Below are positions 34,114-46,366 of a stretch of 64,000 nt of DNA, piece after piece. The notes under the pieces were generated by a model. It saw only the letters and a program-made list of their open reading frames with translations, did not search any database and was not told the DNA's origin. Source of the stretch: Pegoplata infirma (Eukaryota; Arthropoda; Insecta; Diptera; Anthomyiidae); contig OY992538.1 of assembly GCA_963921195.1 (NCBI GenBank), positions 58,828,852 through 58,892,851 on the forward strand, given 5' to 3'. The position numbers and the translations under genes were made by a program. Within the stretch, counting starts at the first letter, position 1; every line of letters starts with the position of its first letter.

Positions 34114-34479
34114 CCCGAGTAAAAATTTTCTGGTCTAATCATATATAATTTGATACAATCTTATAGGAGTTAATATGCTTCCGTATAAATTTATATAAAA
34201 TTTTATCTATCACTTTGATACGGTTGATCCACTTTATATGGTTAGATATTACTCCATATATGATTAGATTCGTATTTTGGTTTTGCTCATCAAATTATAT
34301 AAAAATAGATATTGTAAGATCAATTTGATCTAGTTAGATTTGACCAAATTCAGGATCAAATTGTATTAATTTTTATATTTTTTGATCTAAAGTAATACAA
34401 TTAGATATTATTTGATACAACCATTTTACGGATAAAATTAGATCTATTAAGTAAAATTAGCATAATATTTTTACTAGGG
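34114..34479. mobile_element. 366-bp MITE, CCCGAGTAAAAA termini
   Basis: CCCGAGTAAAAA at the left and TTTTTACTAGGG at the right (11/12 inverted). The empty site, from about 4085-4105 inverted, reads CTATCTTGGTTAG. Here CTGTCTT and TTGGTTAG flank the element, so the duplication is apparently TT. The interior repeats TTTGATC/GATCAAA around AT-rich DNA. Confidence 0.85.
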
Positions 34480-34833
34480 TTGGTTAGTTTTTTTTAAGTT
34501 TTTTATGCAATGATTGTATAAGCCATTCGATTTTTCAAATTGAATGAAAAGAAAATCGATTGCATTCGCAAGTGAATGCATTCGATTTTTAAAAGTCGAA
34601 TAAAAAAAAATCGAATGCATTCGATTTCTGAAAGTCGAATGAAAAATAAAACGAATGCATTCGATATTTATAAATCGAATGAGTCTAAAGTGAATTCATT
34701 CAATTCGCTAAAATGTGATTGGGGAATGCAATCACTAAATTTTCACTTAGAATGACAAATCGAATTGAGGAATGAAATCCTTTGAAGCTCTGATCCTAGC
34801 TGATCCTGTTTTCCAGCTAATACTAAATAATTA

Positions 34834-35389
34834 CACCGTTCGACAACAAAAACCTCCCAGTGAAATATAAAAATGGTTTTTACAGATTTTTCTCTCCTGA
34901 ATCCAAATCTGCCATCTAATTTTTTCTATCGCGTACCGTTTTATAAGATATTTGCTGTTAAAAAGTCAAAAACCCAATAATTTCACACTTTTAGTGGTCC
35001 ACTATTACAGATTCTTCCATAAATATGACTTGATGTTATATAAAATGGACCTCCTTATTTCAAAACTGCAATCCAAATTTTCTACAATGTTTTGTTTTCG
35101 AGATAGTCGCGTATGAACATTTTTTCACGAGAAAATCTCGAACGCGAATATCTCAAAAACGGAACATGCTAGAAAAATTTGGATTGCAGTTTTGGAACTT
35201 GAAATCAAGTCCTATTTGTTGGAAGCAACATAACAGTGGACGTCCAAATGTGCGAAGTTATTGATTTTTTGACTTTTTTACAGAAACTATCTGCTAGAAA
35301 ATATTGGATGTTAGATTTGGATTCAGGAGAGCTAAATTTATAAGAATCAGTTGGATATTTCACAGGGAGGTTTTTGTTGTCGAACAGTG
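34834..35389. mobile_element. 556-bp foldback element, CACYGTTCGACAAC termini
   Basis: CACCGTTCGACAACAAAAAC at the left and GTTTTTGTTGTCGAACAGTG at the right, TA on both sides (34832-34833, 35390-35391). The arms pair along most of their length (CCTGAATCCAAATCT in both). Confidence 0.88.
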
Positions 35390-37473
35390 TAATTATTTAG
35401 CCATAACTCGAAAACAGGATCAGCTAGGATTTTCGTGTTAACGATTTTTAAAGTTTACAATAAAGAGGATTTAAATGTCATTGTTTTAAGAGGTGTGTGA
35501 CTGGACACGAATATAAAAAAAAAAAAATATTATCAGTCGAACGATTTTTGAGTAGCGATATCTCAAAAATCGTTGAAATTTGCACAAAAACGGTAAAGAA
35601 ATTAAAAAACATATTTTTTATTCGTCACCCTTTCATAGAGCATAGGAAAAACTTTCATTAAAAAATAATTTGAGCCAAATCCGATTATTTAAACCCTAAG
35701 CGTCCTTCGATCAAAGTTTTGGTTTTAAAAAAAAAATGTCACCTAGCTTTGATCTATGGGCGCCATGGGTTAAAATTGGTCTAATTTGGCTCAAAGTAAT
35801 TTTAAATGAAAGTTTGTCTCTATGAAATATTAAACAAAAAAAAATTTTGAGATTCTTTTTTACAAAATTTCGTGAACGTAGGAAATAATCTGGCATTTTT
35901 GGAAATTTTTTGAAAAATTTCAAATGACTATATCTCGAATACCGCTCGACCGATTTCAGAAATGTTTTGATATTCGTTTTCAGCTTGCCTAAATGTATAA
36001 CGAAATGAAAATATTGTATCGCAAGGTATTTTTTTTTTAATTTTTCAAAAATCAAAAATTTTGTTGGAAATTTAAAAAAAAATCAAAACTTTGATCGAAA
36101 CGGTCTAAAATTAAGTTTAAATTTAAGATTGTCTCAAGGTCTATAAACGGAAAAAAATTGAACGCTATTTTTTTTTGCAAATTTCAAATAGAGAAATCTC
36201 GAAAATGGTTCGCCCGATTTCAAAAATAATAAATATGACATTTTTATTTTTTTCATTTTCAAAAATCTAAAACTTTGATCGCCATTTAATACGATTGTCC
36301 TCAAATTTGTACGGCATAAGTTTTAGCCCCTAAAGAATACAAATTTGACCGATTTTAACATCAAATTCTCAGACATTCTGAGACAATTTTTTAAAATTTT
36401 TCAGAGATTTTTCCGTATACATTTTTGTTTAGATTTTTTGTACGCAAATATTTAATAAAATTGAAGATGTAATTCGAAAAATGGTAAAATAAATTTGAAG
36501 ATTTCTCCATTTAAAATTCGAATGGGTGAATTTAAAATTCCAAAAACATTATGTGAATTTTGAAAAACGTTAATAAAAATTCTTAAAAAATCAATTAAAA
36601 ATTTTAATTCCTTTCTGGCAAATTGATTTATTATGATTTTTGGACTTAAGTATAAAATTCTATCATTATTAAAACAAATTTTTATATCCACGCTTACAAA
36701 AGGAAGCGGTCGAAAAAAATTATTTTTTTAATCCACTGGTACAAGTACAGGGCTTTGAACTTTTTCTTAAAATGTTTTATTTGCTTAACAAATTTCTTTC
36801 ATTGTTTTTTTCGAAATTCTCAAAATTCTCCTGATCCCTTTCGAATTTAAAATAATATTTTTCAATTTCAATTGATCTTGTTCGAATTTTAATTTGTGTT
36901 AGTGAATTTATCAAATTTTCTGATCATATTTTTTGATTTGTTTATTAATTTATCATTTTCGAATTTCCATTGTTTTTTTTCTGAATTATGTAGATTTGAT
37001 TTCTTTAAAATTTCAATTGTCCGTTTTTCAAATTTTAAATGAAATTTTTAAAATGGAGTCTTTAAATTCAAAAAATCAACGTTAACAAAGAAGCTTTAAG
37101 TTCTCAGAGAGCCTTGCAGATCAGATTAGTTTTTACCTAATTCGTTATCGGTAAGACGATTTGCAGTCGCACCCATAAAGTAGAAAATTGTGCGCTTAGG
37201 TAATGGATTTTAGGATCTCAAAATTATCAAATTCAATACAAAAAAGGGTTTTAAAAATGCTGAAATGCCTTAGAATTTTTGAAAAATCTCATAAATAAAT
37301 AAAAAAAATTAAAGTTTAATCAAAACCTTCTTCTTAAATCAAAACTTAAAAAATCTGAAAATATGACGGGGTATAAGGAATTAAAAGTATGTGCCATAAT
37401 CTAAAATGACTAAATTTATCTTACTGAGATATGTTTTATGGAAATGTTTCTAAGTTGAATCAATTGTTGCAAT
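35390..37473. other. AT-rich gene-free stretch downstream of the last visible exon
   Basis: Contains repeated AAAACTTTGATC-type motifs (about 35715, 36085, 36270) and a short inverted pair around CGATTTTTGAG at 35540-35575. If the TGF-beta-like gene continues, its ligand exon should lie at lower coordinates on the minus strand; no cysteine-rich frame is visible here. Confidence 0.4.
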
Positions 37474-38095
37474 TTAAATATTAAATGTAACTGTTGAATG
37501 TTGCTGCTGTTGCTGTTGATGTAATAAATGTAATTGTTTCTCTTCTTGTTGCAATTTATGGGCAATATGTTGCAAAAGCTTAGCATCATTTTGCTGTTGT
37601 TCAATTTCTAAATTAAGATTTTCTTTCTCATAATCATCATTTCGAATGTTAGGCTGAGAGGAATGATGATATTGATGTTGCTCATCATGTTGCTCAATTT
37701 CATCACCGTTATGTTGTTGACGACGATGATGATGTCTATGATGCTTATGCTTATGTTGTGTATATTGTTTTTCTTCGTTTTCCTGTTCCTCCTCTTTCTT
37801 TTCATTCCTCTCTTCAAGTTGTTCTTTTAATTGTTCCAATTTTAAATGTCTCTTATGTTGAAAATGTTCTCTTTGATGTTGCTGCATTTCCTTTTCCTCT
37901 GTTATGGAGGCCATATTATCAGTAGAATCCAAATGATTGTCGGCTGTTGGCGCTATATATGTGGTTGATTCGATATCGTGTAATTGATGGGTCAAATTGA
38001 AAACTTGTCGTTTAAGATTAGCATACATTCCAACGTCTTGATGTTTGGGTGCAAATGATGCATAACCAATCATTTTAACATCTAACCTTGGATAT
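37474..38095 (-). CDS. TGF-beta-like gene, exon d (His/Gln-rich, C-terminal part visible)
   Basis: The acceptor TTATATTTCCAG precedes 38095. One leftover base joins AG from the previous exon to give Arg, then YPRLDVKMIGYASFAPKHQD. About 207 codons follow to a TAA at 37474. The first 50 residues look like the end of a folded propeptide. The rest is low complexity, Glu/Gln/His-rich, with a run HKHKHHRHHHRRQQH in the middle and poly-Gln near the end. No dibasic RXXR cleavage site followed by the seven-cysteine ligand domain is seen. Either an unseen donor inside this exon leads to a distant ligand exon, or this is a prodomain-only end. The poly-Gln/His region is purine/pyrimidine skewed but keeps its frame open. 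Confidence 0.72.
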
Positions 38096-38159
38096 CTGGA
38101 AATATAAAAACAATGATAAGAATGATTTTAGATAAATATGAATAAGGTTCAAATCAGAA

Positions 38160-39420
38160 AAAGTCAAAAATATAAAAATTTCAGATTCTGAGACAATTTT
38201 TGTATAGAAAAATCAAAGATTCTGAGAAATTTTTTTGTATAGAAAAAGTCTCAGATTCTAAGACATTTTTCGTATAGAAAAAGTCTCAGATTCTGAGAAA
38301 TTTGTCGTACAGAAAAGTCCCAGATTCTGAGACATTTGTCGTATAGAAAAAGTCTCAGATTCTGAGACATTTTTCGTATAGGAAAACTTTCAGATTTTGG
38401 GACATTTTTCGTATAGAAAAGTTCTAAGATTCTAAGAAAGTCTCAGATTCCTAGATATTTTTCGTTTCAAAAAGGTCTCAAATTCTGAGTCATTTGTTGT
38501 ACAGAAAAAGTCTTAGATTCTGAAAAATTTTTCGTATAGAAAAGGTATCGGTTTTGAAATATTTTTCGTAAAAGAGAGTTAAGAGATTCTAAGACATTTT
38601 GGTATAGAAAAAGTCTCAGATTCGGGGACATATTTCGTATAGAAAAAGTATCAGATTCTGAGACATTTTTCGTATGAAAAAAGTCTCAGCCCCTAAAAAA
38701 TTTTTCGTATAGAAAAAATTTCAGATTCTGAAACATTTTTCGTATTGAAAAAGTCTCAGATTCTAAGACATTTTTCGTATAGGAAAACTTTCAGACTCTG
38801 AGGCATTTTTCGTATAGAAAAATTCTAAGATTCTAAAACATTTTTCCTATAGAAAAACTTTAAGATTCTGAAACATTTTTCTTAAAAAAAAATTCTCAGA
38901 TTCTAAGACATTGTTCGTGTAGAAAAAGTTTTAGATTCTGAGACATTTTTCGTATAGAAAAAGTTTCAGAATTGAGACATTTTTCGTATGGAAAAAGTTT
39001 CAGATTCTAAGACTTTTTCGTGTAAAAAAAGAAAAAGTCTCAGATTCCTAGATATTTTTCGTCTGAAAGGTCTCAGATTCTGAGTATTTGTTGTACAGAA
39101 AAAGTCTAAGATTCTAATAAATTTTTCGTTTAGAAAAGGTATCGGTTTTGAGATATTTTTCGTAAAGAAAAGTTATAAGTTATAAGACATTTTTGATATA
39201 GAAAAAGTCTCAGATTCTGGGACATATTTCGTATAGAAAAAGTCTCAGATTCTGAGTAATTTTTCGTGTAAAGAAACTCTTCAGATTCTGAGACATTTTT
39301 GGTACAGAAAAAGTGTCGGAAGGTAAGAAATTTTTCGTATAGAAAAAAAAATCTAATTCTGTAAAAGGTCTCAGATTCTGAAACATTTTTCGTATAGAAA
39401 AAGTCGCAGATACCAATCAG
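38160..39420. repeat. Decayed 35-bp satellite, reverse orientation
   Basis: More than 30 diverged units with AAAAAGTCTCAGATTCTGAG and ACATTTTTCGTATAG halves. Internal block duplication: the stretch near 38440-38560 recurs near 39020-39170. Confidence 0.88.
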
Positions 39421-39889
39421 CAGAAAAAACTACTATTCACCCATTTTGAGCCAATATGAGAAAATCTGTCAAGGCAACAGAAAAATTTGCTGATTTTAGC
39501 AGAAAAAGTTGCTAATTTCAGATAAAAAAGACTTAAAAAAAACTTAAAAAAGATTTTGAAAATATTTGTTTTTCTGAAACTTATAAAAAAAATCGATTGT
39601 AATTTTTCTTAAAGAAAAATTTTCTAGTTAATTTTCGTGTTAGTTTTTTAAGTTATGCAGTTTTTCAATATTTTTTTTTTTAAATGAAATCTTAAAAAAA
39701 AAATTTAAAACAGTATAACTTAATATTTCTGCCAAATTAGCAAAATAGTCTGCAGATTTCTGTTATTTTTTAAAACTAAATAAAAGAAAATTTACTTTAA
39801 ATATCAATTTCTGTAGAAAAATCTGCTAAAAGTTTGCTAATCCAAACTGAAAGTTGTTTTATAGATTTTTATACAGAGTTTTTTTCTGA

Positions 39890-40880
39890 GTGTTTAGAAA
39901 AAGTTTTGAATCTAAGACATTTTTTTCCTATAGAAAAAATCTCAGGTTCTTAAGCATTTTTCGAACAGAAAAAGTCTCAGATTCTGAGACATTTTTCGTA
40001 TAAAAAAAGTCAAAGATTCTGAAATTTCTGATTTTTTTTAAAATTTTGAAATTGTCCAAGAAACGATTTCAGATTCTAAGGCATTTTTTGTATAGAAAAG
40101 TTCTGGTTCTGACACATTTTTCCTATAGAAAATTATAGACATTATTCCTGCAGAAAAAGTTTCAGATCCAGAGAAATTTTTCCTGTAGAAAATGTCTCAG
40201 ACTCTGAGATCTTTTTCCCAAAGAAAGAGTCTCAGACTCGAGCTAGAAAAATCCTACTCAAAATATATGCTTTTTGTAAGTTAAATTTTTCAAAACAGGC
40301 TATAAAATTAATTTAATTTGTAGCATTTAAGCATGGTAAATATGAAATCATAACAGAAAAACTTTTTTTTGTTGTCATACGACTTTCCAGCGGTCTCCCA
40401 AATTCTTGTGGGTCCAAGGGCCCGGCAATACCTTAAGACGGCCCTGACAAACTCGTAACTTTGTCATAAGCACAGATGTGCTTCTGCATCCGAGACCCTC
40501 CAAATTCAGACCAGAATCTGAGATCAGATTCTAACAGCTGATCCTGAAATATTTTTCTTAAAAGAAAAATCTCAGATTCTGGTACATTTTTTCCATTAAA
40601 AAGTCTAAGATTCTGAAAACTTTTTCCCATAGAAAAAGTCTCAGATTTTGAGACCAATATCCCATGGAAAAAATCTCAGATTCTAAGATTTCTGAAAAAC
40701 ATTTTTAAATGTTGAAGTTGTTACAAGTCTCAGAAAAGATTTCCGATTTTGATACATTTTTCGGTTCTGAAATATTTTAGATTCTGAGATATTTTTTCTA
40801 CTGAGAAAGTTTTAGATTCTGGTAAATTTTTCCTGTAGAAAAAGTCTCAGATTATAAGACGTTTTCCTATCGTAAAAGAA
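39890..40880. repeat. Decayed 35-bp satellite, reverse orientation, with duplicated hAT-like end
   Basis: Strongly diverged units. A block holding CAGACTCGAGCTA, AT-rich DNA and a GACGGCCCTGACAAACTCG-like end (40230-40500) is repeated in altered form at 40870-41110 (CAGACTCGAGCTA, then ACGGTCCTGACTAAACTCG), a roughly 630-bp segmental repeat. Confidence 0.75.
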
Positions 40881-41288
40881 TCAGACTCGAGCTAAAAAAA
40901 CCCTGCTCAAAAAAATTATTTTTTGTAGGTTGTACTTTTTTAATTTGAATTTAATTTGTACCAATTAGTGCATAATAAATATAAAATCATTACAAAAAAT
41001 TGTTTTTTGTGTTATCATGCATGCCTTAATACGGTCCTGACTAAACTCGAAACTTTGTCATGGGCACAGAGATGCTTCTGCGTCCGAGATTCACCCGAAT
41101 CCGAGTTCAACAAATATTTGTTAGAGAAATTTTGGAACTTATATCTAGAAAAAAAATCGCTAAGTCTGGCAGCCTCTCTGTAATACTTAAAAAAAAAAAA
41201 TATTGCCTACTTTAAGGGATAATAAAAAAAAGACGTTTTTACACTATTCACACAGTGGTATCAGTTGAAATTATATTTTACTGCTTAC

Positions 41289-41361
41289 CTTGGCACTGCG
41301 TTCGTTGCAAATGAAGGCATAGACGTGTCCGGTCGGTAATAATTCCATGGGATTGCAATAT
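41289..41361 (-). CDS. TGF-beta-like gene, exon c (73 nt)
   Basis: Acceptor TATTTACAG and donor GTAAGCAG on the minus strand bound a 73-nt exon. Only the frame with two leading and two trailing bases joins both neighbours: exon b supplies G to make Asp, and exon d supplies A to make Arg. It then reads DIAIPWNYYRPDTSMPSF, then ATNAVPR. This is one of three small pieces of unique-looking sequence in a repeat-rich 18 kb. The alternative frame beginning TATTGCAAT is open but breaks the phase with exon d. Confidence 0.72.
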
Positions 41362-42324
41362 CTGTAAATAAAAATTTATACATTACACCAAAGAAAATAG
41401 AGTTTGGTATTTAAAAAAGCAAAAATTATATTAAAAGCTTTCGTTCAAAACACAACAACAAACAAGTTAGCAGCTAACAGCCAGAGCTGGGATTAATAAT
41501 TTGTTAAAGTTTGAAAAAATAATAAAAATATAGCTGAACACTCCAAAAAAATTGTCAGTAATGGTTACTAAATAATATATCAATTGGGTCGTTAAACTTT
41601 CTCAGTTCTAGTAAAATTTCTGGAAAGTTTTTTTTTTGATTTTTTAATTTTAGTAAAAAAATTTTACTAAAATTTACTCACAATCAGTTTTTTAATTTTT
41701 TGTTAATTTTTTTTTGGAAAATACCTGTATTCAATCAGTTAACTATAACTGCGAAAGTTTAAACTCGCAAATTTTTCAGCAACCATTTTTAACAAATTGT
41801 TTTTTTAGTGTAAATAAAAAATCATGCTTTTGCCATTTTAAAGCTTCATAGACATTCTTATATTTATAGCAAACGATTACTTTTTTTAATATGCATAATT
41901 AAAAAAAAAAAAAAATTATTTGCTGTAAGTAACATATTTTACAATCTTTCGATATTATTTAAAGTTAAAATTTGGTTGCCCAAAATAAAATTTTGAAAAT
42001 TTTTTTAAATTAACAAAATTTTACCCAAATTTTAAAAGACTAAAAACAAAGACATCTGTTTTTATACATTCCTTACCAATTAAATTTGCATACATACAAA
42101 AATTAAAATATTACCTAAAAACTTTGTAATTTTGGCATAGAATTATTTTAAGTTGTGGACAAATATTTGGTATTGATAACGTAAAACTACTTAAAGACAA
42201 AGAGTTTTTGAAAAAAATACCTAATAACTGTGTGAAAATCGTTAATGTTTCAAATAAAAAAAAACTTTGTTAAAATTACTAAGTATTTACTTTACACAAA
42301 ACTTTTGAATTTATCGAAATTCTA

Positions 42325-43380
42325 CACCATTTACAGATGTAATTCGAAAAAGATCAATTGTAATTCGAAGATTCTATTTGTAATTCGAAGATTCTATTTG
42401 TAATTCGAAGATTCCATTTGTAATTCGAAGATTCCATTTGTAATTCGAATACTCCAATTGTAATTCGAAGATTCCAATTGTAATTCGAATACTCCAGTTG
42501 TAATTCGTGAAAGATCAATTGTAATTCGTAAAAGATCAATTGTAATTCGAAGATTCCATTTGTAATTCGTAAAAGATCAATTGTAATTCGTAAAAGATCA
42601 ATTGTAATTCGAAAAAGATCAATTGTAATTCGTAAAAGATCAATTGTAATTCGTAAAAGATCAATTGTAATTCGTTAAAGATCAATTGTAATTCGAAAAA
42701 GATCAATTGTAATTCGTAAAAGATCAATTGTAATTCGAAAAAGATCAATTGTAATTCGTAAAAGATCAATTGTAATTCGAAAAAGATCAATTGTAATTCG
42801 TAAAAGATCAATTGTAATTCGTAAAAGATCAATTGTAATTCGAAGATTCCAATTGGAATCTTCGAATTACAATTGATCTTTTACGAATTACAATTGATCT
42901 TTTTCGAATTACAATTGATCTTTTTCGAATTACAATTGATCTTTTACGAATTACAATTGATCTTTTACGAATTACAAATGGAACCTTCGAATTACAATTG
43001 ATCTTTTACGAATTACAATTGATCTTTTACGAATTACAATTGATCTTTTTCGAATTACAATTGATCTTTTACGAATTACAATTGATCTTTTTCGAATTAC
43101 AATTGATCTTTTTCGAATTACAATTGATCTTTTACGAATTACAATTGATCTTTTACGAATTACAATTGATCTTTTACGAATTACAATTGATCTTTTACGA
43201 ATTACAACTGGAGTATTCGAATTACAATTGGAATCTTCGAATTACAATTGGAGTATTCGAATTACAAATGGAATCTTCGAATTACAAATGGAATCTTCGA
43301 ATTACAAATAGAATCTTCGAATTACAAATAGAATCTTCGAATTACAATTGATCTTTTTCGAATTACATCTGTAAATGGTG
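42325..43380. mobile_element. 1,056-bp near-perfect palindrome built of 21-bp repeats, TA target site
   Basis: CACCATTTACAGATGTAATT at the left and AATTACATCTGTAAATGGTG at the right, TA on both sides (42323-42324, 43381-43382). The centre of symmetry falls at 42852/42853, exactly midway. Each arm holds about 24 units of 21 bp containing GATCAATTGTAATTCG and AAAA or similar. The order of variants differs slightly between arms, so homogenisation continued after the palindrome formed. Confidence 0.93.
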
Positions 43381-43382
43381 TA

Positions 43383-43974
43383 GTTAAAAAATCCCTGATA
43401 AAGTTGCTTGTTTGTGCTGTATAAAATTTTATAAATTGAATATTTTTTTAAAAATTCAATTTTGATTTTAGAAAATAATAACATTTCTCAAATATTTTTC
43501 AAAAAAATGTTTTTAAATTGGTATATGACAAAAAGAATACTTCGTTAAAATTACTTAGTATTCAAAAGGAGTTTAACTTAATTAATTTAATTTAAATCTA
43601 TAATTTAAATATTAACAAAAACAAAAATGATTACGATTGAAAAAAAGTATATATTTTAAGAAGTCGTTAGTTTCAAATTACACAAAAAAACTTTGTAAAA
43701 ATTACGTAGTATTTAAAGCTGTTTAAATTGTAAACATACTTGAAATTTAATAAATTGTAATTTGAATAGTAAAACGCATAATAAATAAGTACGCCAGTAT
43801 TGATGAAATAAATACGCGTATCATATTGCAAAATTAAAAAAAAAAAAACAGTATATGTATCAACAATTTTAAAATTTCCTAAGTTTCGTGTTACAATTTG
43901 AATACCCTCTACTTATTGATTGATGATATTTAAGTTTTGCATTTCGCTTATAACACCTCAAAATATCGGTGTAG
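43383..43974. other. AT-rich gene-free stretch
   Basis: Motifs such as AAACTTTGTTAAAATTACTA at about 42265 recur in similar form near 43540 and 43690, suggesting old repeats. No gene. Confidence 0.35.
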
Positions 43975-44714
43975 GTAGATTCCACTACAGAAGACAGTTA
44001 AAACAAATAATGTAAGAGACAAAGAAGTTGAAAGAAAGTATGAAGTGAGGTTGAGATTGCTAGAAATAGAATTGTAGTGTTGGAAACTGTCAAAATTTAT
44101 TCTGTAGAAACTATAAATATTCACATATATAAAAAACAGTTTTTATTAACAAGACAAACCGACATTTAAAATCCTACTGATGATGACACTAACTAGGGTG
44201 TTTGAAACCGGTATAGGAAATACCAGAAATGTCTATAATTTTTAGAAATTCAATTTTTCTACTGCATTTTTCAACTTGAACCCTTATAACTACACTTGTT
44301 GTTTAGGCGTCTACTACATTTTACGGTAAAATCAACCTAAACACAACTTCAAATTAAAGTTGTTTTTACTGTAACTCAAACTGTCTGAATTTTTTTATTA
44401 ACAAAAAAAACTTCTAAAACGGTTAAAATTGTTTGGTAATAATTCCTGCTGCATCTGACACATCCAACTCGTTCCACACATTCGTTTTCTAAATCTTTCT
44501 AGAAAAATACAACTTTTTTTTATAGACTAAAACAACAACATAAAACAACTGTTACTACAATGAGTAATTTTTTGATTTTTTTTTTTAAACGACTACAAAA
44601 AATAGTTGTTTGAGATTTTTCATACAAAAACAACTGAAATTGTAGTTGAAAACAACAACTACTACTTGCTACACAAACCACCGTCATATGGTAACTGCAT
44701 TAATTTTCTAAGTG
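43975..44714. mobile_element. Diverged copy of the CACTTARAAAATTA MITE with an insertion
   Basis: GGTAGATTCCACTACA at the left and TAATTTTCTAAGTG at the right match 33480-33984. Compared with that copy it has about 280 extra bp (about 44005-44285) of unknown sequence containing no recognisable element ends. Confidence 0.7.
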
Positions 44715-44889
44715 TATACACAGTGGGCGACAATACAATAAAACTTTTCTATACTGCAATTTGTTGAAGACAAAGTTAACAATACCAAACATTATTATCA
44801 AACGAGTATTATTTAAAAAAAAATGTTATGTAAGTAATTTATAAAGCTTTTATTTAAGCTTGAAAGCGTCTAGATTGAGTAAATAATTA

Positions 44890-45645
44890 CACTGAGCTCG
44901 AGTTTGACACTTTTTTTTTAACAAGCTGGCCATCCTACTCGTAAAGTTAATTCGAGTACGCTGAATTCAATGGTGCTAGCCGTTTTTCGAAGTTAGCGCT
45001 CGTATTTGCGATATTCGCGGTTAAAAATTGTAATGCTCAAGTACAATAAAAACGATATTTTTAAACTTTTGCTATAATTTTTAAATTTAAAACCATTCAA
45101 GTCTGTTAAACTAACATATCAAACCATAATACCGTGAATATTTTCGCGAAAAACATTTTTTGTTCGCGAAAAATCTTTATTTTCGTGAAAAACTTGTTTC
45201 AATACAAATATTTTTAGTTTGATTTGAACTGACGACAGCCATCTGGTAAAGCTAGTTCGTGCACACTAAATCCCATTGTAATATAAGTTTTTTTCAAAGT
45301 TAGCGTATGTATTAGCGATATTCGGGATTATTTTTTATTTATTTTTAAGTAAAAAAAAATATTGTATATTATTTAAGGGTATATGACACTACATTTTTTT
45401 TTTATTAAATTGAAATTGACGGCATACTAATCACATTAGATCACAGTATTACCGACTCCGGTAATGCTGTTCTCTAATGTGATTAGTATGCCGTCAATTT
45501 CAATTTAATACAAAAAAAATGTAGTGTCATATACCCTTTAGACAATTGCTGAATTTTAATCATCTAAACTTTACTGAATATACAAAAAAAAAAAAAAATT
45601 TATTCGCGGAAATTTTTTTCACGAAAACTTGTGTTTTTGTCAATT
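44890..45645. mobile_element. Partial copy of the CACTG element (copy 1)
   Basis: TTA then CACTGAGCTCGAGTTTGACA at 44890. It follows 53234 onward closely through GCTGAATTCAATGGTGCTAG, and lacks the hAT insertion present in copy 2 (here AACATATCAAACCAT is uninterrupted). The right terminus is missing. It carries hairpin insertion 45376-45537. Confidence 0.8.
45376..45537. mobile_element. 162-bp near-perfect hairpin MITE, TTA target site
   Basis: AGGGTATATGACACTACATT at the left and AATGTAGTGTCATATACCCT at the right; the arms pair almost end to end. TTA lies at 45373-45375 and 45538-45540. The empty site in copy 2 near 54445 reads ATTATTTAGACAATTGCTG. Harbinger-type by its 3-bp TTA site (inference). 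Confidence 0.92.
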
Positions 45646-46240
45646 CATGCCAAAATATGCAAAAATATGCACTTAAAATTTTGAAATATGCAAAAAATAT
45701 GCCTTAAAAATCAAAATATGCAAAAATATGCATTTTCACAAAAATATGCAAAAACAAATCAATTCCATTTTTAACGCAAATTTCTTGATTCGGAAAGATA
45801 ATTGGTCGATATCATTTTTACAATATCAACAAAAAACATGCATTCGCATGGAAATCACATCGCTAGTAATGAGATGTTAAAATAATTTAAATTTTTCTTT
45901 GTTTACAAAAAATTGGTGGTCAAGAGAATTGGAGGTTAAAAAAATGTGGATTTCATTTTTTTTGGGTTGTTGGAAAAATGTGATGATATTTGAAAACAAA
46001 GTTTTGTTGAAAAAAATAAAGAAAAAAAATTTTTAAGAAAAAAGTTTAATGAAAAAAAATTTTTTTTTTGATTAAAAAAAGGGGTTTTTGGTAAATTGGA
46101 AATTTCAGTTTTTTGTTCGTTTATCTCCTATATTTTGCAAAAAAACATATATATATATATATATATATCAAATAAATGGTTTTTTCTTCATATTGAGTAA
46201 AATACCAAAATTTTAGGACATTTTTGTTAATAAAGGCCTA
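45640..46240. repeat. AAAATATGCA repeats and AT microsatellite
   Basis: About ten AAAATATGCA motifs at 45650-45755, then AT-rich DNA, then an (AT) tract at 46147-46168. No gene. Confidence 0.55.
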
Positions 46241-46244
46241 CTCA

Positions 46245-46366
46245 CACCTAAGGTGAAATCTCGTGCGAACATGATTTCGATCATATGGTCTGTGTCATTT
46301 TATACACGACCATATGATCGAAATCTCGTTTGAACGAGATTTCACCTCAGGTGTGAATTTGGTATA
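46245..46366. mobile_element. About 120-bp hairpin MITE
   Basis: CTCACACCTAAGGTGAAATC at the left pairs with GATTTCACCTCAGGTGTGA at the right, and GATTTCGATCATATGG pairs with its inverse around a short loop. A related fragment lies near 1600-1670 (TTCACACCTAAGATGAAATC). Target duplication not resolved. Confidence 0.65.

Larger units (their letters stand above)
33148..34792. mobile_element. hAT-like element, CAGAG termini, interrupted twice
   Basis: CAGAGCTTCGAAG and CTTTGAAGCTCTG are flanked by a perfect 8-bp duplication ATCCTAGC (33140-33147, 34793-34800). It is the reverse-orientation relative of 3801-4483. Comparison with that uninterrupted copy defines the insertions 33467-33984 and 34114-34479. 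Confidence 0.92.
38096..41288 (-). other. Intron c-d of the TGF-beta-like gene (3.2 kb)
   Basis: Bounded by donor GCCAAG/GTAAGC and acceptor TTTCCAG/ATATCC on the minus strand. Filled mostly with decayed 35-bp satellite (38160-39420, 39890-40880), AT-rich DNA at 39421-39890 and two related hAT-like ends at 40375-40446 and 41025-41039. Confidence 0.65.

Noticed and set aside
42354..43351. Open frames repeating FYELQLI on both strands
   Set aside because: They are produced by translating the 21-bp repeat in a stop-free frame and occur on both arms of a palindrome.
44725..44745. Second Transib-like end (CACAGTGGGCGACAATAC)
   Set aside because: No inverted partner end or 5-bp duplication could be found in the window.
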